Source: Asticcacaulis biprosthecium C19 (lineage in GTDB: Bacteria; Pseudomonadota; Alphaproteobacteria; Caulobacterales; Caulobacteraceae). From it: a stretch of DNA of 64,000 nucleotides. The notes beneath the pieces were generated by a model. The model was not told where the DNA came from. It worked only from the letters and a program-made list of their open reading frames with translations, and did no database searches. Location of the stretch: NCBI RefSeq assembly GCF_000204015.1, contig NZ_GL883080.1, positions 578,511 to 642,510 on the forward strand, read 5' to 3'. Position numbers and translations under genes: made by a program. The first letter of the stretch is position 1; each line of letters begins with the position of its first letter. Shown here piece after piece: positions 26,445 to 35,698 of the stretch.

Positions 26445-27251
26445 ATGCACGACGATCACAGCCGGGCCCACGCCCATATTTCCGACGGCGAATGGCAAAA
26501 GCGCTGCGACCTGGCGGCGCTCTACCGGTTGGTGGCCCTGTTCGGTTGGGATGACCTGATCTTCACCCATATCTCGGCGCGTATTCCGGCTCGCGAGTCG
26601 CTGGTCCAGCAGGCGGATGGCAGCTACGGTCCGGCACAGGTCGATCATTTCCTGATCAATCCCTACGGCGCCTTCTTCGACGAGATGACGGCGTCGGATC
26701 TGGTCAAGATCGACATCGACGGCAGGGCTGTCGGCGACAACAGGTCCATGATCAACCCGGCGGGTTTCACCATCCACAGTGCCATCCATTCGGCACTGCC
26801 TGACGCGCACTATGTCCTGCATCTGCATACCGATGCCATGACCGGTGTGTCGGTGCAGCAGGAGGGCTTGCTTCCGCTAACCCAGAACGCCCTGCTGCTG
26901 CGGCCGCAGATCGCTTATCACGACTACGAGGGGGTGGCGCTGGACCTCGAAGAACGGGGGCGGATCATTGCCGATATCGGGAGCAAGCGCGTACTGATCC
27001 TGCGCAACCACGGCACGCTCACCTGGGGCACGACAGCCGGGGAAGCCTTTGCAATCATGTATTTCCTGGAACAGGCCTGCCGCCAGCAGATCGCGGCCCT
27101 GAGCGCCGGCCGGGACAATCTGATCGAGGTCGGCCAGGAGATCCAGGACAAGGTGGCGCCGCTATCAATGGGGGTGGGCTTCGTCGGTATGCTGACCTGG
27201 CCCGGGCTGATCCGCAAACTGAAGCGCGAAAACCCCGGATTTGATCAGTAA
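26445..27251 (+). CDS. Class II aldolase/adducin family protein (268 aa)
   Basis: Metal-dependent fold shared by fuculose/ribulose-phosphate aldolases and adducin heads. Visible features are the substrate region LFGWDDLIFTHISARIP, a Zn-binding HLHTDAM (His-x-His) and the late His in LRNHGTLTWGTT. The catalytic Glu of true aldolases is not obvious at the usual place, as in other bacterial class II aldolase-like proteins of this length. Substrate unknown. It converges on the cytochrome c gene. Confidence 0.88.
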   Translation: MHDDHSRAHAHISDGEWQKRCDLAALYRLVALFGWDDLIFTHISARIPARESLVQQADGSYGPAQVDHFLINPYGAFFDEMTASDLVKIDIDGRAVGDNRSMINPAGFTIHSAIHSALPDAHYVLHLHTDAMTGVSVQQEGLLPLTQNALLLRPQIAYHDYEGVALDLEERGRIIADIGSKRVLILRNHGTLTWGTTAGEAFAIMYFLEQACRQQIAALSAGRDNLIEVGQEIQDKVAPLSMGVGFVGMLTWPGLIRKLKRENPGFDQ

Positions 27252-27279
27252 TGATCGTCCCTACCGCGTCTGGTAAAAA

Positions 27280-27816
27280 CTACTCCGACGCCGACCTATT
27301 CTCCGAAGCCGCCGGTGCAGGCTCGGGCCGCGGTGTCGTTTCGATTTTCAAGTAGGCGATCAAGTTACGGCGTTTGTTCGCGTCGTCAATGCCACCGCCC
27401 GCCAGGGCCATCTTCGTGCCCTTGACCACAACCTGGGGCGCCTCCAGATAGGCGTCCAGCGTGACAAAATCCCACACCACGCCATGGTTTTTCATGGCGT
27501 CCGTGAAGGGGTACCCCGGTTCGCTTCCGGCTTTGCGCCCAAAGACGCCATAGAGATGCGGCCCCGTCAGGTTCATCTTTTCGGCGGTGATGGTATGACA
27601 TGACCGGCACTTGGCGAACTGCTTCTCGCCGTCGGCCAGGTCGGCAGCGTTGAACGGCGCTGGCATAGCTGCCAGCAGGGTAGCTTTTTCTTCGGGCGAA
27701 TAGTCAATTGGCTGAGCCAGTGCGATCGCAGCGCCGTCGTCATTGTCGGCCTTGCGTTCGCATGCACCCAGCGCCAGCATCGCCAACCCCAAAACCACCG
27801 CCTGTTTCATTGTCAT
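27280..27816 (-). CDS. Lipoprotein c-type cytochrome (178 aa)
   Basis: The signal peptide ends in the lipobox LGAC (C19), so the mature protein should be lipid-anchored and face the periplasm. A class I cytochrome c domain follows: heme site CRSCHT, GPHLYGVFGRKAGSEPGYPFTDAM, and the Met ligand in GTKMALAGGG. This is the mitochondrial-like c2/c552 pattern. A short acidic linker precedes the heme domain and a Pro/Ala tail follows. Probably an electron carrier between the bc1 complex and an oxidase. No oxidase genes are adjacent. Confidence 0.92.
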   Translation of the reverse strand: MTMKQAVVLGLAMLALGACERKADNDDGAAIALAQPIDYSPEEKATLLAAMPAPFNAADLADGEKQFAKCRSCHTITAEKMNLTGPHLYGVFGRKAGSEPGYPFTDAMKNHGVVWDFVTLDAYLEAPQVVVKGTKMALAGGGIDDANKRRNLIAYLKIETTPRPEPAPAASENRSASE

Positions 27817-27849
27817 ACCCCGTGGAACCGCCCCGGTTCTAAGGCAGTC

Positions 27850-28923
27850 TCACGGGTTTGGCGACAACGAAATCGGTGCCAGAACGCATTGTTTGAGGAA
27901 GAAGGTATCGCAGGACTGGTCGCTGTCGGGATCGACGCCGTCGGCGTCGCGAAGTTCGACCAACTGGATCGGTGCCGCCACGCGATAGACGATGCCATAG
28001 TCCCGCGCCGGGTTCAGGTCGACCGACTGCCATGTCACCGCCGCACCCTCGCGCCGCGAGATCCAGATGTGGACGCCACAATCCAGCTTCGGGCAATAGT
28101 CAACGGGATCCGTGCCCTCAGAGGTGGTTTCGACATCCTCGCTTTGCGGCACGTAGCAGTTCATCCAGTGGCCGTCATAGCTCCAGTCGTCAATGCCGTC
28201 ACCGTTCAGGTCCGGCGTCCGGTTGATGGCGCCGTCGTGGGAGACCTTGGCGCCAATGGCGGCGCAGGCGGCGGTATTAGCGGCCATCACGGCCGCGATC
28301 GGCGGCGGCGGGGTGTCCGGAGCGGTATCGAGCACGGAATCAATCGCCTGGGGCGCCGCCCCGGTCCGGAAGATATCCTTCTGGGTAAATCGCCACGACG
28401 CCCGCAAGGCGAACTTGCCCAGACCGTCGTCACGCCATTCGAAACCCCAGGGACAAGCCTCGACGCCGGTGAGGCCGCAGGCGGAGCCGTGAAAATCCGT
28501 TTCTATCCAACTGAAATCCTTGCCTGGAATACGGCGGAATTTATAAAAGCGGACTTGGTTGCGGAATGTCCGGACATAGGTGCCGTCTTCGCCTGGCGAC
28601 CAGATCTCGATAAGGCACCCGCCCGTGCCGCACCAGCCAGCCGGATATTCGGTTTTCTCGCTGTTGATCAGCCAGTCGGGCGCCTTGCCCGGCGTCACGT
28701 TGATTTTCTTCAGCAGGCCCCGTCTTTGCCATTTGCGGATTTCAACAGGCGTGGGGGGCGGTGGGCCGCCGCTGTCCGGTTCGTCGGAATTGTAGGTCAG
28801 CCAGCCGTCGGCGACCAGGGCCTGGGTTGCGGCGACGACTTCCGGCGGCACCTCCTGGACGCGCGCCTGCGCTACCCCCACAGCCGCCAACGCCGCCGCC
28901 AATACCAAAGCCATTCGCTTCAT
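27850..28923 (-). CDS. Secreted protein of unknown function (357 aa)
   Basis: A clear signal peptide (MKRMALVLAAALAAVGVAQA) precedes a soluble domain rich in Trp, Cys and Asp. One segment, DLNGDGIDDWSYDGHW, looks like a single calcium-binding DxDxDG loop of the kind found in dockerin/FG-GAP-like repeats. No enzymatic motif was recognised. Several cysteine pairs suggest disulfides in the periplasm. It stands alone between the cytochrome c and ogt genes, all on the minus strand. Confidence 0.75.
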   Translation of the reverse strand: MKRMALVLAAALAAVGVAQARVQEVPPEVVAATQALVADGWLTYNSDEPDSGGPPPPTPVEIRKWQRRGLLKKINVTPGKAPDWLINSEKTEYPAGWCGTGGCLIEIWSPGEDGTYVRTFRNQVRFYKFRRIPGKDFSWIETDFHGSACGLTGVEACPWGFEWRDDGLGKFALRASWRFTQKDIFRTGAAPQAIDSVLDTAPDTPPPPIAAVMAANTAACAAIGAKVSHDGAINRTPDLNGDGIDDWSYDGHWMNCYVPQSEDVETTSEGTDPVDYCPKLDCGVHIWISRREGAAVTWQSVDLNPARDYGIVYRVAAPIQLVELRDADGVDPDSDQSCDTFFLKQCVLAPISLSPNP

Positions 28924-28989
28924 GACACAACCCCTCCGGTTGCGGTGATTATACGAGGCTTGGTCAGGCTGCGCCCGTTACAAATCCTG

Positions 28990-29490
28990 TCACAGCAGAT
29001 CGGGCTGGGCTTTGGGAAACTCAAAATCGAGTAGGGCGCGTTTCAGCGGCAGCCCGCCACCGTAGCCGGTCAGCGAACCGTTCTTGCCAATGACTCGGTG
29101 ACACGGGATGATCAGGGCGATGGGGTTCTTACCATTGGCGGCGCCGACCGCGCGCATGGCCTTCTCGTCGCCGGTTCGCCGCGCCAGTTCCTGGTAGTGG
29201 ATGGTGGTGCCGAAAGGGATATCGCACAGCGCCTGCCATACTCTCTGCTGAAACGGCGTGCCGCGCGGTCGCAAGACCAGATCGAAATCCGTGCGCGTGC
29301 CGGCGAAGAAGGCTTCGACCTGATCGAACACATGCGTCAACCGACCAGGCGCTGGAACTGCCTTGGCGTCGTGCGACCACAGATTGGCCATGACACCGTT
29401 GAGGAAGGTGAATTCGACCAGGGCGCCGTCATCATCGACGGTGGCCGCGGCCTGGCCGAAGGGTGTGTCCATTTGGTCGTAGAAGAGCAT
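28990..29490 (-). CDS. ogt: Methylated-DNA-protein cysteine methyltransferase
   Basis: Suicide repair of O6-methylguanine/O4-methylthymine. The active-site Cys is in IPCHRVIGKNGSLTGYGGGLPLKRALL. The DNA-binding helix segment GTTIHYQELARRTGDEKAMRAVGAANGKNP is complete. At 166 aa without an Ada N-terminal domain, it is the Ogt type. Confidence 0.95.
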   Translation of the reverse strand: MLFYDQMDTPFGQAAATVDDDGALVEFTFLNGVMANLWSHDAKAVPAPGRLTHVFDQVEAFFAGTRTDFDLVLRPRGTPFQQRVWQALCDIPFGTTIHYQELARRTGDEKAMRAVGAANGKNPIALIIPCHRVIGKNGSLTGYGGGLPLKRALLDFEFPKAQPDLL

Positions 29491-29533
29491 GTATGATCTC
29501 TGACAGGATTCGCGGCCAGAAAGAGTCAGGACG

Positions 29534-30523
29534 CTACAGCCATCGCTTCCGCTTGAACCAGAGATACGGCACCACGGCGAACAGCAGCATCAGCACGATC
29601 GCGAAAGGCTGGCCCCAGCTGAGCTCGAACTCTGGCATGTTTTTGAAATTCATCCCGAAATAACCAGCCACCAAAGACGGCGGCAGGAAGATCAGCGCCA
29701 CCACGGAAAAGATCTTGGCGATCAGATTCTGTTCGACATTGATCATGCCCAGGCTCGTTTCCAGTTGGAAGGTCATCTGATTATTCAGGAATCCCGACTG
29801 GGCCGCCAGCGACCGGCAATCCTTGATCAACCGGTTAGCGTCGCGGTTCAACTCGTCCTTGCCGTGGTTATGATCGTCGCGGAAATAGGTCAACAGCCGC
29901 TCCAGGCTATGGACACTCTCATTGATCTTGGCGTTGAGGTCGGCCAGATAACCCAACCGTTTCAGCACACCGCGCGTCAGGATGGACGGATCGCCATGGC
30001 GGCTGTCGAAGGCCTCCTCGTTGAAGATGCGGTGCGACAGGGCATCCATGCCCTTGATGACGTCGTTGTGGCGCACGGCGACGCGCGTAATCATCTCCTC
30101 CAGCAGCCCTTCCAGGACATCGGCGCTGGTCGGATAGCGTTTGGGTCGCAGCAACAGGCTTTCCGAAAAATGCAGGAACGAGGTCGGGTCGATGCGGCGG
30201 ATGGTGATCAGGAATTCCGGCGTCAGGATGAAGGTGACGGGGCTGGTGCGCGGTGTACCGCTGTCGACGTCACACAACATGGCGGCGGTCATGTAGGAGA
30301 TGCCGTCACGCGTGTACATGCGGTTGAGCGCGTGATTGCGCCAGATCTCGTCCTGGCGCGGCAGGGCGATGTTGAGGTTCTGCGGTAGATTGCGCTCTTC
30401 CTCTTCGGTGGGATTGACCAGGTCGATCCATACCGGTTCGTCTGGGACGTTATGGGTGGCGTCGATCTGGGTTTCGGCGATTTTGCCGCAACCGCCGCTC
30501 GGAAGATAAAAAACCCTGATCAT
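29534..30523 (-). CDS. corA: CorA-family magnesium/divalent cation channel
   Basis: 329 aa with a large cytoplasmic funnel domain and two C-terminal membrane helices. The signature YFGMNFKNMP follows the first helix (IFLPPSLVAGYFGMN), and the protein ends with the basic tail WFKRKRWL. Family length is normal. No riboswitch or Mg-sensing leader was seen upstream. Confidence 0.94.
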   Translation of the reverse strand: MIRVFYLPSGGCGKIAETQIDATHNVPDEPVWIDLVNPTEEEERNLPQNLNIALPRQDEIWRNHALNRMYTRDGISYMTAAMLCDVDSGTPRTSPVTFILTPEFLITIRRIDPTSFLHFSESLLLRPKRYPTSADVLEGLLEEMITRVAVRHNDVIKGMDALSHRIFNEEAFDSRHGDPSILTRGVLKRLGYLADLNAKINESVHSLERLLTYFRDDHNHGKDELNRDANRLIKDCRSLAAQSGFLNNQMTFQLETSLGMINVEQNLIAKIFSVVALIFLPPSLVAGYFGMNFKNMPEFELSWGQPFAIVLMLLFAVVPYLWFKRKRWL

Positions 30524-30613
30524 GCGCGTGCCTCCGACAGGCCTATTCTAGGGCCAAGCGGTTGATTCCGGCTTAACAGAAGGCCTTGGCTGATACTCGC
30601 TTTCAACGCGATT

Positions 30614-32434
30614 ATGCCTTTTTCCGCTCGTCTTTTTAGTGTAACCTTATGCTTCGAAAGCACAGAGAAATCAGAGGATTGGTTTCCGTTGACGCCCACG
30701 CAGCTTCCTCCGTCACCTACGCAAACGGCATTTTCCCAGAGACGCGCCTCCGCCATGGCGTGGCTGGTGGACATTGCCCGATGCGTGTCGGAAACGCGAG
30801 ATATGTCGTCCCTCGCCTCAATAACCGCCGACGCCGCCCGGGGGCTCCTGGGGGCTGCCGATTCGACTTTCATTCTTCGCGACGGCCATGAAGGCCATTG
30901 TGTCGAGCAAAGCGGCCCCAACAAGAAATGGAAGGGCATACGCTTCCCGCTTGAGGGTACCGTAACCGGTAGTGTAATTCTGAGCGGCGTCGCCGACAGT
31001 ATCGCGGATATTCGCCAGGACAGTCGAATTCCCAGCAGCGCCTACGACCCTGCGGCCATCCAAAGCATATTGGTCGTGCCGATCCGGCGCTCCCAGCCGC
31101 TCGGCGCCATCGTCGTCAATTGGAATGAACTGCGTCTGGCCGATGAGGATGACATTGCTATCCTTCATGCACTGGCGGACATTACCTCCGTCGCGTGGGA
31201 AAATGTTCGCCTGTTCGAAGCCCTACAGGACAAGGTCAAGGGCCTGGAAGCTCAACGCGCCCGCATCGAGGCCCAGCATGAGTCGCTGGAGGTGTTTTCG
31301 CGTGCCCTTGCCCACGACCTGAGGGAACCTGTGCGCACGGTGCGCGCCTTTTCGGAACTGATTGCTTGCGGCGAAGATCCGCCGCAGATGCGCGACACCT
31401 ATTTCGAGCTAATCCACAAGGCCGCCGACCGCATGGCCATGCTGGTCGACACCGTGTTCCAGTATACCCAGCTCGATGACCCCAGCCGGCTGAGCAAGCG
31501 CGCGGTCGACATGAACCAGACGGTGACGGCGGTCACGGGAAACCTGGCCCAACTGATCCGCGAGCGTGGCGCGATCGTGACGGCCGTGGATCTGCCGACC
31601 GTCGACGCTCATGCCGCCCATATGATGCAACTGGTCCAGAACCTGGTCAGCAATGCCCTGCATCACGGTCCGGTCGGCGTAGAGGTGCGGATCGACGCGA
31701 CGGACCTGGGCGACCACTGGCAGTTCAGCGTCAGCGACAACGGGCCCGGACTGGCGCGCAATGACGTCGAACGCATCTTCCTGCCATTCAAACGCCTGAA
31801 CCTGAACGAGGAGGGGGCCGGCCTGGGCCTGTCGATCTGCCGCAAGGTCATGGCCTTGCATGAAGGCCGGATCTGGTGCGAGTGCGGCTATGAAGGCGGC
31901 GCACGTTTCTTGTTTACCCTGCCGAAATCTGGAGCGGGAACGCCCGGAGCGACGGCGAATGTCAACCGAGGGAGCCTTATGGAAACAACCGGACGACGCC
32001 TTGCTAATGTCTTGCTGGTCGATGACCGCGATGCCGATCTGGAGCTGACGCGGGTGCTGCTGCAGGTGCGCGACCGGCTGCAGTTCAACCTGATCATGGC
32101 CAAGAGCGGCAAGGAGGCGCTGGAACGCCTGCGCCAGGCCGGCCGCGAGCAGGAACCGGTTGATCTGCTGCTGCTGGACATCAACATGCCGGGTATGAGC
32201 GGCTTCGAGATGCTGGAAGAACTGCGCAAGGATACGTCGATCCCGCCGGTCGCGGTGGTGATGTGCAGTGGCTCGACCTACGAAGATGACCTGAAGCGGG
32301 CGGAGTCTCTGGGCGCGGCGGGTTATATGGTCAAACCGCCATCGCTGGATCAATTGAAGCCGATGCTGGCGGTGTTGCCGGACCTGCACCTGGATCAGGA
32401 AGGCCGCGACAGTCGTCTGACACACGCGGCATAA
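30614..32434 (+). CDS. GAF histidine kinase fused to a receiver domain (606 aa)
   Basis: No membrane segment, so it is a cytoplasmic sensor. A GAF domain (about 60-200) contains SILVVPIRRSQPLGAIVVNW. After a coiled coil the phytochrome-type HisKA carries H234 (ALAHDLREPVRTV). ATPase boxes NLVSNALHHG, DNGPGLARND and GAGLGLSICRKVMALHEGRIW follow. After a linker a receiver begins at VLLVDDRDADLEL, with D522 (LLLLDINMPGMSG). This receiver resembles stand-alone phytochrome-type response regulators, suggesting a kinase-regulator gene fusion. The first 47 residues are low-complexity, and an alternative start is the ATG at 30755. Confidence 0.88.
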   Translation: MPFSARLFSVTLCFESTEKSEDWFPLTPTQLPPSPTQTAFSQRRASAMAWLVDIARCVSETRDMSSLASITADAARGLLGAADSTFILRDGHEGHCVEQSGPNKKWKGIRFPLEGTVTGSVILSGVADSIADIRQDSRIPSSAYDPAAIQSILVVPIRRSQPLGAIVVNWNELRLADEDDIAILHALADITSVAWENVRLFEALQDKVKGLEAQRARIEAQHESLEVFSRALAHDLREPVRTVRAFSELIACGEDPPQMRDTYFELIHKAADRMAMLVDTVFQYTQLDDPSRLSKRAVDMNQTVTAVTGNLAQLIRERGAIVTAVDLPTVDAHAAHMMQLVQNLVSNALHHGPVGVEVRIDATDLGDHWQFSVSDNGPGLARNDVERIFLPFKRLNLNEEGAGLGLSICRKVMALHEGRIWCECGYEGGARFLFTLPKSGAGTPGATANVNRGSLMETTGRRLANVLLVDDRDADLELTRVLLQVRDRLQFNLIMAKSGKEALERLRQAGREQEPVDLLLLDINMPGMSGFEMLEELRKDTSIPPVAVVMCSGSTYEDDLKRAESLGAAGYMVKPPSLDQLKPMLAVLPDLHLDQEGRDSRLTHAA

Positions 32435-32523
32435 GCCGTATACCGAACTTATGGGCACCAAGCAAAACCGCACAACATCTTCATGTTGATCGTCCTAGCG
32501 TTCCACCAACCTGGAGCGCTGAC

Positions 32524-33828
32524 ATGAAATCCAACATCGCCGTCTGCTTAATGGCGCTGTCACTCACCGCCTGTGGCGAGACGGCCAGGCTGCCCTTTTC
32601 TGCCGGAGTAGGAACAGACCCAAAAATTCCCAAAGCCACCAAGACCGCCATCCCAACCGTAAAGATCGCTGAGGCTATCGGTTGGCCCTCGGGCGTCACG
32701 CCTAAGCCAGCCGAAGGGCTCGCCGTGAAAGCTTTCGCCACGGGCCTAGAACATCCGCGCTGGCTGCATGTCCTGCCCAACGGCGATGTCCTGGTCGCTG
32801 AAAGCAATGCGCCACCCAAGCCCAAGGACGGCAAGGGCATAAAGGGCGCCATCATGAAGTTAGTAATGAAGAAGGCCGGCGCGGGCGTCCCGTCCGCCAA
32901 CCGCATCACCCTGCTACGCGACGCCGATGGCGATGGTGTCGCCGAGACCAAAACCGTCTTCCTTTCGGGACTGAATTCACCTTTCGGAATGCAAGTGATT
33001 GGTGGCGACCTCTACATCGCCAACACGGATGCTGTCGTTAAAGTGGCCTACGCCTCCGGCGAGACGGCGATAGCCGCCACGCCGCAAAAGGTCGCCGACC
33101 TACCGGCGGGCTCTATCAATCATCACTGGACCAAGAACCTCCTGGCCAGCCGCGACGGCAAAAAGCTCTATGCCACGGTCGGTTCCAACTCAAACGTCGC
33201 CGAAAATGGCATGGCGGGGGAAGAGAACCGTGCCGCCATCCTTGAAATCGACCTGACGACCGGCGCGACACGGCGGTTCGCCTCAGGCCTGCGTAATCCC
33301 AACGGTCTGGCCTGGGAACCCCATTCGGGCGCACTTTGGACGGTGGTCAATGAACGCGATGAACTGGGCAGCGACCTGGTTCCGGACTATCTCACCTCGG
33401 TGAAGGACGGTGGATTCTACGGTTGGCCCTACAGCTACTACGGCCACCATGTCGATACCCGTGTCGCGCCGCAAAACCCGGACATGGTCGCCAGGTCGAT
33501 TGTGCCTGACTATGCTCTGGGCTCGCACGTCGCGCCATTGGGCCTGGCCTTCTACAGCGCGACCCTGATGCCGCAATATGCCGGCGGCGCAGTGATCGGC
33601 CGTCATGGGTCATGGAACCGCAATCCGCGCAGTGGTTATGACGTCATCTTCGTGCCGTTTGGTGGCGGCCGCCCGGCGGGGGCACCGCAGACGATCCTGG
33701 ACGGGTTCGTTAATGCCGAAGGCAAGGCCATGGGCCGCCCGGTCGGCGTTGAGGTCGACAAATCCGGCGCTATTCTGGTGGCCGACGACGTCGGCAATGT
33801 CGTGTGGCGGGTGACGCCGGCCTCTTGA
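32524..33828 (+). CDS. PQQ-type sugar (sorbosone/glucose) dehydrogenase lipoprotein
   Basis: 434 aa. The lipobox LTAC (C17) predicts a lipid-anchored periplasmic protein. The rest is a six-bladed GDH/sorbosone-dehydrogenase propeller: FATGLEHPRWLHVLPNGDVLVAESN, LFLSGLNSPFGMQVIGGDLYIANTD, FASGLRNPNGLAWEPHSGALWTVVNERDELG, HVAPLGLAFY and RHGSWNRNPRSGYDVIFVPF. Soluble quinoprotein glucose/aldose dehydrogenases share this layout and use PQQ. Substrate not predictable. No PQQ synthesis genes are in the window. Confidence 0.88.
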   Translation: MKSNIAVCLMALSLTACGETARLPFSAGVGTDPKIPKATKTAIPTVKIAEAIGWPSGVTPKPAEGLAVKAFATGLEHPRWLHVLPNGDVLVAESNAPPKPKDGKGIKGAIMKLVMKKAGAGVPSANRITLLRDADGDGVAETKTVFLSGLNSPFGMQVIGGDLYIANTDAVVKVAYASGETAIAATPQKVADLPAGSINHHWTKNLLASRDGKKLYATVGSNSNVAENGMAGEENRAAILEIDLTTGATRRFASGLRNPNGLAWEPHSGALWTVVNERDELGSDLVPDYLTSVKDGGFYGWPYSYYGHHVDTRVAPQNPDMVARSIVPDYALGSHVAPLGLAFYSATLMPQYAGGAVIGRHGSWNRNPRSGYDVIFVPFGGGRPAGAPQTILDGFVNAEGKAMGRPVGVEVDKSGAILVADDVGNVVWRVTPAS

Positions 33829-33997
33829 TCCATCCGGCCGGTTTGGGTATATCCGGCGCGGGCAGTGGCGCTGCCGTCAAAACAATACGCTCCTTAGCCT
33901 CATGCCCAAAAGTGCCAGAAACGTACTTGGGCACTCTTGGGATAAACATGAGGCGTCAAACTCTGCGCAAGGCCTGCGCCGTACAGGGAGCCGTATC

Positions 33998-34672
33998 ATG
34001 ACCTCCGATCCTTCAAGCGAAAACCGCGCCGGCTATGACCGTTGGGCGCAACTCTACGATACCTATGTCAATTCGACCGTCGCGACGGACGAGCTGTACT
34101 TCCCGTCAGTCTATGCCGAAGTCCGCCATCTTGATGTCCTGGAAATCGGCTGCGGCACCGGCCGTCATACGGTGCGCCTGGCCTCGCAGGGCAATCGCGT
34201 CACGGCCCTCGACCTGTCGCCTGCTATGCTGGACGTCGCGCGCGGCAAGTTGGCCGGGGCCAAAAACGTCACTCTGGTTGAAGCCGATATCATGATCGGC
34301 GGCGACTGGGGTCAGTTTGACACGGTGCTCACCGCCCTTGTGCTGGAACACATCTCAGACCTCAGACTATTCTTCGCCCAGGTGTCGCAGGCCCTGAAAC
34401 CAGGTGGTCGCTTCTACATGTCGGAAATTCATCCCGACCGGATTGCTGGCGGAACACAAGCGAATTTCGTCGCCGCCGACGGGGAGCAGATACGCCTGAC
34501 CAGCTTCGCCCATGCCGAAGCCGACATCCAGGCGGCGGCGTCTCAGGCCGGCCTCTGTCTGGCGCTACAGCAGGACGTCATCGGCGACGACCACCTGGTC
34601 CAACTCAACCCGGACTGGGTGCGTCATATCGGCCGCCGCATGATCCGCATCTGGGTCTTTGCCCACCAGTAG
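33998..34672 (+). CDS. Class I SAM-dependent methyltransferase (224 aa)
   Basis: I start at the ATG at 33998 behind AGGGAG. The Rossmann SAM site reads VLEIGCGTGRHTVRLA, followed by VTALDLSPAMLDVARGKL and FDTVLTALVLEHISDL. Size and motifs fit small-molecule or lipid N-methyltransferases. The last 108 bp overlap, antisense, the 3' end of a DUF3419 (BtaA-like) gene. In betaine-lipid synthesis BtaA is partnered by a methyltransferase of this size (BtaB), so a functional link is possible, though the two genes are convergent here. Confidence 0.85.
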   Translation: MTSDPSSENRAGYDRWAQLYDTYVNSTVATDELYFPSVYAEVRHLDVLEIGCGTGRHTVRLASQGNRVTALDLSPAMLDVARGKLAGAKNVTLVEADIMIGGDWGQFDTVLTALVLEHISDLRLFFAQVSQALKPGGRFYMSEIHPDRIAGGTQANFVAADGEQIRLTSFAHAEADIQAAASQAGLCLALQQDVIGDDHLVQLNPDWVRHIGRRMIRIWVFAHQ

Positions 34673-35698
34673 ACCGGCGCGGATATGGTAGATGATGGCC
34701 TTGTCGCGGCATGTCAGGTGCGCCGACAAGGTGTCATCGACAGCGACCGGTGCCGGTAGCGGGTTCATGAACACCCGTTCGCAATAGCGCGCGCCGGGGC
34801 GGGCGACGGCCTGAACGCCCCTCCAGCAGGCGTGGTAGGCCGCCACGTCACAGTAGGAACCGAAGTCCGAAAGCGAGAAGGCGTCGAACCGACCCAGGCG
34901 TGACATCTCGGCCAGGCCGCCGTTGACGATGGTCAGGCGGTCGAGCCTTTGCCGCACCACGGGGAGGTTGTCGCGCCGCAGGTGGATGGGCAGGGCGTCC
35001 GGATGGTGGCGGCCCCGGAATATCAACCAGGCAAAGTCGCTGTCGCGAAAAAAGAACCGTCCGGCGGCGTCGCGGAACGCTGCGGTCAGGCGGTCGACGC
35101 ACCCGTCGGCATCGGGCAGGAAGGCGCCGCCGGGTTCGCCGATGACGTGCTGCCAGAAAAAGCGGCCGCTCAGGCTGCGTATGGCCGCCCGCCACAGGCC
35201 GTCGTCAAAGTGCCGTCGCCAGATGGCTGATTGGTCTACCAGGGTTTCGGCCGCGAACAGGTCATCGATATGGCGGCCACGGATAATGCCGGTGCCGAAG
35301 GCGCCCAGGCGCAAGACCTTCTCCCAACGGCCGGCATACCAGACACCGGCGCGGATCACACCCGGCCGGTCATCCCAGAAAGCCGGATCACCGAGTGCCG
35401 GTCGCACCTTGCGGTACAGGGCCATGCGATCGCCCCCGGTCAGCCCCAGAAAGGCGTACAGGTCGTCGCTCTCAAGGGTACGCAAGGCTGCCACCTTCAG
35501 GGCCAGAAGCTGGTTCTGCGCCGGATTCAAATCCAGCGCCACCACCTCCGCCGCGTCCGACATCAGCAGGTCCAGTGGCCGCGTCCCGCTGGCGGTCAGG
35601 CACAAGACGCGTTCGCCCTGTCGGATATCGAGCGCGCGCAGTTCGGTCTCGCCATCCTCATTCGACGACGTAAAATTCAGGCTGGTGAAAAAGTTCAT
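34565..35698 (-). CDS. DUF3419 / BtaA-like aminocarboxypropyl transferase (377 aa)
   Basis: DUF3419 proteins use S-adenosylmethionine as a 3-amino-3-carboxypropyl donor; BtaA makes the homoserine ether of diacylglycerol. Visible are the N-terminal LNFTSSNEDGETELRAL and the SAM loop ERVLCLTASGTRPLDLLMSDAAEVVALDLNPAQNQLLALK. The C-terminal block FDAFSLSDFGSYCD is also typical. The start overlaps the stop of the Rieske gene (ATGA), so the two are translationally coupled. The C-terminal 35 residues run antisense through the neighbouring methyltransferase. The lipid substrate is inferred, not shown. Confidence 0.8.
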   Translation of the reverse strand: MNFFTSLNFTSSNEDGETELRALDIRQGERVLCLTASGTRPLDLLMSDAAEVVALDLNPAQNQLLALKVAALRTLESDDLYAFLGLTGGDRMALYRKVRPALGDPAFWDDRPGVIRAGVWYAGRWEKVLRLGAFGTGIIRGRHIDDLFAAETLVDQSAIWRRHFDDGLWRAAIRSLSGRFFWQHVIGEPGGAFLPDADGCVDRLTAAFRDAAGRFFFRDSDFAWLIFRGRHHPDALPIHLRRDNLPVVRQRLDRLTIVNGGLAEMSRLGRFDAFSLSDFGSYCDVAAYHACWRGVQAVARPGARYCERVFMNPLPAPVAVDDTLSAHLTCRDKAIIYHIRAGLLVGKDPDADHAAADMTHPVRVELDQVVVADDVLL

